From: a virus | Virus record (IMG/VR): IMGVR_UViG_3300022821_000022 | Coordinates: 1-57,892 of that record | Length of the DNA: 57,892 nt | Direction: 5' to 3' (one strand) | Shown here: positions 37,748 to 46,800 of the stretch, piece by piece | How the letters are laid out: every line of letters begins with the position of its first letter | How positions within the stretch are numbered: the first letter of the stretch is position 1 | Position numbers and translations under genes: made by a program | Notes under the pieces: generated by a model | The model's input: only the letters and a program-made list of their open reading frames with translations | Told to the model about the DNA's origin: nothing | Databases searched by the model: none

Positions 37748-38217
37748 TACGCCTCAATCTCCGGTAATCCCCGAACAGTCCCGGCCTTGGATATGGTCAG
37801 GATTTCCATTTTAGGTTCTTCACCCTCGGGAGCGATTGAGCAATGAACCCATCCGGCCCTTGGGTCGTCAGGACTGTAAAACTCAAGAATTAACTGCTCG
37901 AATGTCAGGTTTTCAGAACACCATCGCGCTAGATCCTCATTGGAAACGCCCGGTACTTCAAAATCAACGGCGCGGCCTGTTATGTGCTGTGAGGCAGGTT
38001 TTGACCCGATGGCCTCATTCAAATCCGGGCAGCGGTACCAAGACGATGGCGCGAACGGTACCCCGTAGTGATTGCGGACAGGCTCTAGGATGCTCTCAGC
38101 GACCCGTGAGAGCCTATCGTGGTATTCCGTGGGCGGTTTGTTGTCTATGCCCTTACGGTCGGCTGTGTGGCTCTTATAGGCTTCTGTGAGGCTAAAGTGT
38201 TCTGAAAGTCTAGGCAT
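37747..38217 (-). CDS. Endolysin, M15-type peptidase
   Basis: This is a 156-residue zinc peptidase of the Peptidase_M15_3 (YcbK/A-type) group. Likely ligands are His78 and Asp85 in 'SQHITGRAVDF' (H-x6-D) and His125 in 'AGWVHCSIAP'; 'SSWYRCPDLNEAIG' (58-71) precedes them as in the family. It cleaves peptide cross-links of peptidoglycan, so is the cell-wall lytic enzyme of the phage. No signal peptide is seen, so release must depend on a holin, presumably one of the neighbouring membrane proteins. It overlaps both neighbours slightly, in a compact lysis operon. Confidence 0.85.
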   Translation of the reverse strand: MPRLSEHFSLTEAYKSHTADRKGIDNKPPTEYHDRLSRVAESILEPVRNHYGVPFAPSSWYRCPDLNEAIGSKPASQHITGRAVDFEVPGVSNEDLARWCSENLTFEQLILEFYSPDDPRAGWVHCSIAPEGEEPKMEILTISKAGTVRGLPEIEA

Positions 38218-38485
38218 CTGGATTGTCCTTGATATTCATTTTAGCCTCCATCCGGCTTATCTTGGAGAATATCTTAACAGAATCATCGTGCCGCTCGTCG
38301 AATGCTTTAGCGACTGTAGCACGTAAGCTTGTCTCGCGGGCGGTGTCTCGGGCCTCAGAAATAGCGCGTTCCGTGGCAGTATTCTTGGTGGTGTAGTAAA
38401 ATAGAGCTATCAGGAAAAGAATGAAGATGCCGGCTATTCCGTACTCAAGCAGTCCGAAACCCGCGCTTTCTGCGATTTTATCCAT
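38210..38485 (-). CDS. Small membrane protein, holin candidate
   Basis: This is a 91-residue protein. One clear membrane helix (YGIAGIFILFLIALFYY, residues about 15-31) is followed by a charged helical tail (ERAISEARDTARETSLRATV). It lies directly upstream of the endolysin and overlaps it by 8 nt, the normal holin position. Classical holins usually have 1-3 spans. This single span with a long cytoplasmic tail fits class III-type or another small group. Holin function is inferred from position. Confidence 0.5.
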   Translation of the reverse strand: MDKIAESAGFGLLEYGIAGIFILFLIALFYYTTKNTATERAISEARDTARETSLRATVAKAFDERHDDSVKIFSKISRMEAKMNIKDNPDA

Positions 38486-38669
38486 TGGCCTGACCGAAAG
38501 AGGCCCGAATCACTACCACAAAATCGTCGTCGTCTGTTCCGGTGGACGGAAGCCGGTCAATGCCAATTCTGTCGTCTGTTAAGTCCACATAGCGCCCGCC
38601 AACGTCAATAATAACGTCGAGGCCTTGCGGTCTCTCCAAGAGAGATTGGACTAGCTCAAGGACTTTCAT
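38478..38669 (-). CDS. Hypothetical small protein in the lysis operon
   Basis: This 63-residue protein starts MKVLELVQSLLERPQGLDVI and has a beta-strand-type middle with many aspartates (VDLTDDRIGIDRLPSTGTDDDDFVVVI). It is soluble and overlaps both neighbours by a few nt. No family recognised, and its role in lysis is unknown. Confidence 0.55.
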   Translation of the reverse strand: MKVLELVQSLLERPQGLDVIIDVGGRYVDLTDDRIGIDRLPSTGTDDDDFVVVIRASFGQANG

Positions 38670-39085
38670 CTGTTCGCCTGTAGGTTTTCCACATCGGTCT
38701 CTAGCTTGAATAATCGCCCTGTATTAACGTCCACCTTAAACCGTAATTCGTCGCCCTGCTCTTTGCGAAACCGTGAACTCTCAACCTTGTCAATGCGCTC
38801 ATCGAGGTCATTTAGGTCATTTGACATTCTCTCGACGAATGGAGCCATGACGCGCTGTTCCTGGGTAACCTCAGCGACAACGGCTGCGGTCTCTGAAGCT
38901 AGAGCCGTTATCTCGTCCATCTTATCGATGTAGTTTCCCATCAGGGTATTGGCGAGCCACATGGCAAACGGCACCCCCGCGACGATCATCGCCCGCGCTA
39001 ACAACTTTAGGGCAGATATTTCAGCCCAACGTTCAAAGCGTTGCGAGTCCTCTTTGCGACTTCGCCCGTTTATGTCTTCGCTCAT
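38666..39085 (-). CDS. Membrane-anchored coiled-coil protein
   Basis: This is a 139-residue protein. A basic N-terminus is followed by a membrane segment (LLARAMIVAGVPFAMWLANTLMG, about residues 28-50) and a long coiled coil ('ASETAAVVAEVTQEQ', then 'RMSNDLNDLDERIDKVESSRFRK'). It starts a few dozen nt after the terminator-like hairpins at 39.1 kb, so it is the first gene of a separate lysis transcript segment. It may be a holin partner or another lysis or exclusion factor. No family recognised. Confidence 0.6.
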   Translation of the reverse strand: MSEDINGRSRKEDSQRFERWAEISALKLLARAMIVAGVPFAMWLANTLMGNYIDKMDEITALASETAAVVAEVTQEQRVMAPFVERMSNDLNDLDERIDKVESSRFRKEQGDELRFKVDVNTGRLFKLETDVENLQANR

Positions 39086-39113
39086 TAAACAATCATCCGA
39101 CTATGCACCTACT

Positions 39114-39136
39114 AAAAACTCGGGTGCCTCGCCCGA
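39114..39136 (-). terminator. Intrinsic terminator after the TPR glycosyltransferase gene
   Basis: On the minus strand TCGGG-CGAGGCA-CCCGA-GTTTTT forms a 5-bp stem followed by five U's (stem arms 39132-39136 and 39120-39124, A-run 39114-39118). It lies in the gap before the lysis genes and would end or weaken transcription from the virion gene block. Confidence 0.55.
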
Positions 39137-39137
39137 T

Positions 39138-39155
39138 AGAAACCTCTTGGTTTCT
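39138..39155 (-). other. Perfect 7-bp hairpin next to the terminator
   Basis: AGAAACC (39138-39144) and GGTTTCT (39149-39155) with a 4-nt loop lie immediately 5' (in transcript sense) of the terminator. It may assist termination or mRNA protection. Confidence 0.45.
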
Positions 39156-39182
39156 GCAACTTTTACTGTCACACCCTCTGTT

Positions 39183-40823
39183 CTATAGGGCGTTTTCCGT
39201 TTTACCACCTGTTAATTCTACCAGGGATTGAAGGTCGCTCTCCGCTTGACTTATAGCCTCGGTCCATGACCCCTCCGGCGACTGTCGATACAGCTTCATT
39301 GACGGATACCAGGGGGTTGAGTCTCCCTCGACGCCCCAAAACCACATACGCCCGGATCTGCTAGGGATAAAGGTCCAGACAGGCTTACCCATAGCCCCTG
39401 CCATGTGGGCTGCAACGCTGGAAACCGTGATTATCAGGTCACAGGCGCCGATAAGGGCCGCAACTCCGTCCATATCTTGTCTCAGGTCCAGGTCTGGCAG
39501 GTGATTTATGAGGGGAGCCGCCGTGTTGCGCTCCTCCTCGGTGCCGTCGTACTGGATATCAACGAAGGTTACTCCCGGCATTTGCAGGATCGGGCCGAGC
39601 TCTCCAAGCGGGATACTCTTGTAGGGACCGGCTGCGGCCGTGCTCTTGTAGCAGATCCCCACAATCGGGCCCGGTGACAAACGCTCACGGAAGGCCTGGG
39701 CCCTGTCCTCGTCCCAGGTCATATAGCCCGTATGTTTAGGAAAATCCTCGACTTTGCGCCGGAACATGGCTCCCAGGTCGCCAATATTGATATGATAATC
39801 AATCTTAATCATTTTGCCGCCCTCGGCTATTTTCAGCTTAGGGAACGACCGTCTGTACCAGGGGGTGAAGCGTTCAAAGCCAGACGTGACCTCAATTAAC
39901 GGGGTCGCCCCGGCTTCAATCACGTCCTGGATCATTGAGGCGAACATAACCCGCTCGCCAATGCCTTCCTCGCCGACCAGGAGGACCTTCCCCTTCGATC
40001 GACCGTCCCAGACAGGCGTTGTGGGGTACTTGCATATCTGATTGCCGACCGCTGGAAAGCGAGTCCGCCGGTTGTAAAGGTTCCAGCCGCGCTCATAGTC
40101 ACCCATCGTTAGGACCGCGAGCATGTAGTTCTGGGCGATATAGTCACCGCTAGGATTCAATTCTAAGGCCTTCCCGAGCAGGGTTAAGGCCCTCTCAGGT
40201 TCAAGGTCGTAGATTAGGGAGCCAAGGTTCGCCAGAGCGAGCGGTGATTCTGGTTTGAGCTCTAGGGCCTTAGTGAGGGCTTCCTCGGCTAGTTCGTATT
40301 GGCCGCTAGATCTAAGGCAGACCCCGGCCCACAAATGACCCCGAGAATCCATCTGGTCGAGATTAAGAGCCACCTGGGCCAGGGACATAGCCTCGTCGTG
40401 CTTTTTCGCCTCAAACAGAGGCGCTATGGCCTGATCCAGCCAGTCTATGAATTCCTTAATGCGGGCCTGTGTCCAGCCGCCCTGGATTACCTCAAGCTGT
40501 CCCGCTTGTCCGCCTTGGCTTCCATCCTTTGCGTTTCCTGCTTTACGAGCAAATTCCGCTCCGATAACAACACGTCCAGTTCGCTCCGCTTCTCGTCCGG
40601 TGTCATTGTCAGGCTTCTGTTGATCTTCGTCTGCTCGTCCCGGATTTTCTTTAGCTTCTTCGCTACCCGGTTCATCTTTCTCATGTCCGCCCCGACCCCC
40701 TTGTTCTCGGGTAGGAGAGATTGCCTCCTGTATTCTACCGCCCCCTCGTCGTCCTTGATCTTCTGTAGGCCGCTGTACTGCTGGCTTATCTCCTTCTTCA
40801 ACTCGAAGAACCTGTCTGTCCAT
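39183..40823 (-). CDS. TPR protein with GT9-like glycosyltransferase domain
   Basis: TPR repeats occupy residues about 125-240 (for example 'ALTKALELKPESPLALANLG'). After them comes a GT-B/GT9-like domain with 'CDLIITVSSVAAHMAGAMGKPVW' and 'STPWYPSMKLYRQ', a layout I know from alphaproteobacterial TPR glycosyltransferases linked to surface or flagellin glycans. The ATG at 40821-40823 has a strong GAGGAG 6 nt upstream but lies inside the giant gene. This makes the first ~112 residues (low-complexity, R/G/E/D-rich) overlap it in another frame by 337 nt. The first ATG after the giant stop (40388) would cut into the TPR region. Start therefore unresolved; the C-terminal part is secure. Confidence 0.75.
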   Translation of the reverse strand: MDRQVLRVEEGDKPAVQRPTEDQGRRGGGRIQEAISPTREQGGRGGHEKDEPGSEEAKENPGRADEDQQKPDNDTGREAERTGRVVIGAEFARKAGNAKDGSQGGQAGQLEVIQGGWTQARIKEFIDWLDQAIAPLFEAKKHDEAMSLAQVALNLDQMDSRGHLWAGVCLRSSGQYELAEEALTKALELKPESPLALANLGSLIYDLEPERALTLLGKALELNPSGDYIAQNYMLAVLTMGDYERGWNLYNRRTRFPAVGNQICKYPTTPVWDGRSKGKVLLVGEEGIGERVMFASMIQDVIEAGATPLIEVTSGFERFTPWYRRSFPKLKIAEGGKMIKIDYHINIGDLGAMFRRKVEDFPKHTGYMTWDEDRAQAFRERLSPGPIVGICYKSTAAAGPYKSIPLGELGPILQMPGVTFVDIQYDGTEEERNTAAPLINHLPDLDLRQDMDGVAALIGACDLIITVSSVAAHMAGAMGKPVWTFIPSRSGRMWFWGVEGDSTPWYPSMKLYRQSPEGSWTEAISQAESDLQSLVELTGGKTENAL

Positions 40824-43800
40824 TTTGTACTCCTCATTGGTGCCTGACCAACGAACGACTTGATAATATTGCGTTCATCCAGCCGCTTGCTTGCCTTTGG
40901 TGGTGCGCCACCGATTATGGTGTCCGAAATCGCGTCTGATGCAGCCAAGATGTAATCACCAAGGGTAGCTGTAAACCCCTTTACAACATGCTCTATCTTC
41001 GCAGGCGAAAGGCCGGTCGCTTTCCCAGCTTCTTTAGCTAGGTATGACGTGCGATCGTTATATCGCATTTCAGGGGGCAGGTTCTCCATAGACATCGACT
41101 CTATGGGCGTGTCCCTAAAGCTGTCCTTGTTTGCAAATAGCTCGATAGGCGTAAGAAGCCATGGGTTTGAGGCCGGGTTAATGGCAAATGTATTCATTAT
41201 AAGGTTAATCATCGCCTGTTTACTGGCGCTGCTTCTGTCGTTCCCCACGATTGATTGCAACATACGCTCTGGGATGGTCCCGAAGATTGCGCCAATCTCA
41301 AAGGGCTTGGGAATATAGCCAAACTGCGGAAGCCCTACTTTCATGGCGTTACGGCGCCCAAGTATCCGCCAATAGTTGATTACCCAGCTTGCGTCCTTAA
41401 CGTATTCAGGCAGGTCGTTGTATCCACTGGCAGCCGGTAGTTCTTCGTCCTCGTCCCAGCCCTCGTCACCCATATTGATTAAGGCCATGGCTACGGTGAA
41501 CCCGACCATCATGCCGCCCTTAATCATTAGCTTCTTCATTAGGCCCTCTTTTACGGCGGCCCTGCCACCGACGCGGGCTAACTTGTAGAGGCCTTGAATT
41601 CTCGCGTTTAAGAACGGAGAGATTGAGGTTAAAAGCACGGCCAGATCGCTACCGCCGCGCTTGTAGAAGTCCATGAGATCCCCAGCGGCAAAGGCGCCCT
41701 GCCGTATGTCGCCTTTCGTGGCGTCCTTGACCCTCTTGAAGGTCACATTACGGTTAGCAAGCTCGCCGCGCCGGCCAACATGATGCTCCCACGCCCTAAA
41801 GGTCCTCATAAAGAGCTCCAGGGGATTGAGAAGATGCACCAGCTTGTTGTCTCTCTCCATCTGGCGTAGCTGTTTGAGGATGTCTTTGGGCGCGTTCTGA
41901 TAGAACCCAACGTCGCCACCGGCGGCCATCAGTTCCCGCACTTGTGGGTCGTCCATGCTTATAGTGAGGGCCTTCATAGACGCCCACATTTCCTTATAGA
42001 AATTGTTTGAGCGTTCCTCAGATATCAACCAGGACGAGCCAGAGTCACGGCCAAAGTTACGGGCCATAAATGCGGGAAAGGCTGTGATTGCGCGGGTAAA
42101 GAAAGTCTTGGTGTATATGAGTGGCGTTAGTATGTAGCCGCTCATTTCCTGCCGATACAACTGGCCTATGCTCTTGTAAACAATCCTGTTGTGGACCTCG
42201 TAATACTCGACCTTCCCATCACGGCGGATAGATACGATATTGTTGCCGAGCTTAACCGGATCTGCGATCGCGGCCATTGCGGTTATCGAACTAACCTTCT
42301 CCAGGTCGCCATCAATCGCTAACCCCTGTTTCTTTAGGGTGCTAACGGCGGCACTGGTCGGAACTAGGGCACGGATACGGGCCATGCCGACCTTTTCAAT
42401 AATGCCGAGCTCTAGCCCTTCGTCTATTGCGAGCACCGCGGCGACGTTCTTCATAGAGGCGTCGACTAGGTGTGTGATATTCTTGGCTATGTTCTCGACG
42501 ATACTAGGGATCGGTTGCCCCATGGCCTCGACCTCATGGGTCGTTTTCCCGAGCTTCTTTCTCAGGGCATTGGCTTCTGATTTCTTCTCAAACCGGCCCA
42601 TAACGGAGCCGGTACTGTCCTCAATAACGCCCCAGAGCTTCTTGCCGCCCGTAAGGCGCTTAATGCCTGCGGACTGGCCCGTTAAGCCTCGCGTCCTCCT
42701 TGGCCCCGTAACGCCAGAGCCTTCCTCTATGTGCCGATAGAACGGCACGTAGTCCATATTCTCCCAGCCAACAGTGCCCTTCTCCGGGTCTCCGTTGCGT
42801 TGCTTGTCGTTAATGAGGCCCATATCCTCCGCCATATCGAGGACCTTCTTCATATAGACCTGGAGCTTGTCGAATACCTCGACCAGTTCTGGGTTCTCCT
42901 CCCCGAGACTCAGGAGATCTTCTACGTCTGCCTCAGTCAGATTGTGCTCCCGGCCCTCACGAATAAGTTTCTGTGCCCGTACCCGTCGAGCGTAGGCGTA
43001 GCCGTTAAAGAGGCCTTCCAGGTTTCCGCTAAAGATAGGCTCCAGGATGGTATACAGGCCGCCGGTATCGTCTTGGCGCATAACCCCGTACTCACTGTCC
43101 CAGTAGGGAGCACCCCAGCGGATCATCGCTTCCATTTGTCCGGCATTATGAGAGGCGAGAGACGCGGCGACATAAGAGGCAAGCTCTCGATCGGCAGCTT
43201 CCGGGTTTAGGGCGAGGCCCATTTGGCGTTGACCAAGAGCATTATCAGCCGTGGCCCATACCCACTCGTTCTTGGCGTCTTCCCAGAGGTTAGCGCCCGT
43301 ATCCATGATCCGCTCCATGAGCGGTCGGTGGTCCGTAACGTCGGTAATCTTGTTGATTGCCCGATTCTGGGTAGGCGTTCCCCGGCGCATGAAGGAGTCA
43401 CCGTCCATCGCTGCGTCTGCCGCCAATTCCGCGTCAGTGTTCCGCATCCCCACTTCGCCGCTGGCGATCCGGTTAAAGATACTGTCGATCGTATTGAAAC
43501 CCTTGCCGATCAGTAGGTCTCCAAGAGCATTGAAGAACTCCACAACCCGGTCCCAGGCGGTGCGTTCAAAGCCTTTCTTGTCAACATTGCCTGCCTGGAA
43601 GTCCGCGAATAGATCCGCGATTGCTTCCTCTATAAGTTTTTCCTCAGAGAGGTTTTGTCCTGTCGACCGCTCTCGAACGTCGTCCATCCGGGCCTTATTG
43701 CGAAGCACGGCCTTGGATAGGGCGGTCCATTCTGACTCACGGATTACGCCTAGTTTACGCAGGGCATGGATTACTTCGTGGTTGAGAACCCAGCCCTTGT

Positions 43801-46800
43801 CCTTCTTGGCGTCGAGGGCAACCTCGATCAATCCGCGTAGGTACTGGCCGTCCATGAATTCGACTTCGCCATCTATCACCGCGGAAATCGTTTTCTTGAG
43901 TCGCAGGGCGATATGGCCGCGTGGGTCGATCTTTTTCAGGGCAGCAACGAGGTCGTTCAATAGATCCGTGGTCGCAGCGTCCGAGAATTCCCCGGTAACA
44001 GTCACGCCACCCTTGCCAACATTGTCGGAGGGGTCGGAGTGACGGCGGGAGAATTGTGGTGTGGCCTCGTCCCCACCCTTAGACGCGACCGCTAGGAAAG
44101 CCTCGCGGTCGGCTTCGGTCTCAAACTGGAACCCAGGGATAGCGCCATTGCGTGAGAACTTGGAATAGTAACCGTTGTTCTGTTTGGCAATCTGATTAAG
44201 GCGGGTGTACTCCTCACGCTCAACACGACTATTTAGTGACGCGACGAATAAGGGGATATTCTTCTTCGCGTGGTTTGTTTCTGCCGTGGTGAAGTCAACG
44301 CCTTCGACCCCCTTAATATCGACCTTAACGGTTTCACCAGACTCAATCCCGGCAAGCCATTCGCCCATTGCCTCGTCGTTAGGCAGCACGTAGGACTTCG
44401 AGCCCGAGTCATAGAAGCCACCGTTTTTCTCGGCAAGCTGGGCGACCCTTCTAAACTCTCCAGACCCCAGGAACTTCTTGGGTTTAAGCAAAGAGTTTCC
44501 GGCTTCATCAACCGTGATTTTGTACTCATTACCGCCAGCAGTAATGGTTCCGTCCTCGTTCGGCTCAACGTCTATGTCTTTTGTAAGCGGCTCAAGGCGA
44601 GTCCCGAGGTCCGTATCTTCCATACGGTCGAACAGTTCCTCGACGGTCTCAGCATTGGTGTAATCGCGGCTTCTTTGTTGAAGCTGCTCCGCAACGTCTT
44701 CATCAGCCTGCTTTTCCAGGACAATGATCTTGGTCATTACCGATGTGCCGGCCCGTTTAAACGTAACCGAGGGCATTGCGACATCAGCGACGATATAAAC
44801 GTCTTCGACAGCCTCATAGAATGCCGCGAATTTCTTGTCCGCGGCGGGGCCTGTAGGGATTAAAGCGACAATTCGCCCACCGTTTTTAAGGTGCTTAACG
44901 GCCTTCTCAACGTGTGCCACCGCCGTTGCTCCGCCTGATCCATAAGGCGGGTTCATTATGATGGCGTCATACTTATTGATTATATTCAGGTCCTCGAACC
45001 GTGAGGAGACAACCTTCGCTCCAGGCGTTGCCATAGCGGCCCGGCTTGATAGGTCCATAGACGGCTCAACAATGGTTCTGATTGAGGTCTCTGGTAGGAA
45101 ACGGGCGATAGCACCATGACCGGCCGATGGCTCTAGGACCTTCTCACCGACCTTAATATCAGCGAACTCAACCATTTTGAACCCGACAGGCTCCGGCGTG
45201 GCGAAGTAATCAATGCCCTCGCGCTGGTCTCTGCGGCCAGACTTCTTTTGCTGGGCGTAGTAGTACGTCTTGGCTCGTTCCCATGGAGTGAAGGAGTTTG
45301 ATTCCTGGCGATCCGCTTCCTTCCCGCCCTTACCGTCTTCTTCTGAAACCGGATAGGTGTCGCTATCCAGGAAAGCCTCGATAAATGACTGCTTTAGCGC
45401 CCTAGCGTTGTCTCCAAGGGCGAGGTTTTCAGCCGTAGAGGACCTCTCTGCTATCTTGTCCGCAAACGTGTATCGCTCCCAGGTGGTGCCGGTGTTGAAG
45501 TATCTGAAAGCGGCATCTGTAACCTGCCCTTCCCGATAAACCCGGCCTTCTTCCTGGATAGCTGTAACAGGGCGGCTGGGCATCCCAAGATTTACGAGCG
45601 TGCGTCTATGGATTCCGGTTGTGTCGTGCAGGGATATTCCGGCCTCGCCAGCGGCAGACTGAATAACAATAAGGTCGTAACCGTTGCTGTCCGTATTAAA
45701 CAGGTTCATAGCGCGGGCGCGTTCTCCCTTGGAGACCCTGCCGTTGTAGAGCAACGCATTGGGAAACTCTCTCTGCATTGTCTCGATTGGAGAAAGCATA
45801 TCCGCGAACTTAAGTTCGTTAACGTATGGATTGCGCTCTAGGAACTCGTCATAGAGAGACTGTAGATTGAACTCTTGAGCGGTGTCTCCATGCCCTACAG
45901 TAACGGTCGAATCACTAGCAAAGGCGCCATCCAGCGCGAACGGGTTGAACCCTCCGCCCACATTAAAGTCATGGAACACAACGACCTTTCGGCCTGCCTC
46001 AATGCTGTCCTTGATATACTGAACCGAGTGCTGCGCCTTAATCGCCTCAAGCAGCTGTTGGCGTGAGATATAATCGAATTTCTTTTGCACCATTTCGCCG
46101 AGCACGCGGAACTTGCCGTCGTCAGCCTCGTTCAGGAATTTCATAGCCTCGTCTATGCGATTCCCCAGGCCGTCCTCAATCAGGATAAACTTGCGGTCAT
46201 AGTCGGGCTCGATATCAAGGCGGCGGCCAGAGAGTGATTTTTGATCGGTGACAAGCCATTCATGGAACCCGCGCTCCATAACGTCAAGATTTACACCGCC
46301 GTCTGGGCGGGTGAGCTTGCCTGTTCGCATCCGATAGCCAAAGTGGCGCATATAGAAAGCGTCTTGCGCGTCTGGCTGGTTGTATCCGCCCTGGTTACTG
46401 TCGTCGAAGCCCTGGTTGTACTCGAATAGATACCCGTTGGCATAATCAACCGTCTTTACATAAGCGAACGGCGTGGCGCTAAGGAATAAGGCCTTTGCGC
46501 GGGGTTGCAGCTTGTATTCCTCAATACGCTTTTGAATAGCTGCGTCGAGCTCTGCCCAGGCGGCGTCTACGGTCGCTTGTGGGGCTTTGGCTTCTTGGAG
46601 CGTTTTTAGCGCATCAACAAGGGCAGCCTCTTGTGTATAGGCCTTCGTTCTTAGTCCTTGAGGGTGGTTTGTGATTGCGCGGAGGTTCTTTAGAGGCTCC
46701 GTGACCTTGCCATCCTGGGACGACATTAGCTTATGTGACTCGTCTGCCGCTACGAAGTCCCATTCGCGGTCTGCGAGGGTTTGGTTCTGACCAAGATTTG

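Noticed and set aside
43251-44042. 263-codon plus-strand open frame opposite the giant gene
   Set aside because: It is Ser/Arg/Pro-rich antisense of the metallopeptidase-containing part of the giant protein. No other plus-strand gene is near and no motif was found.
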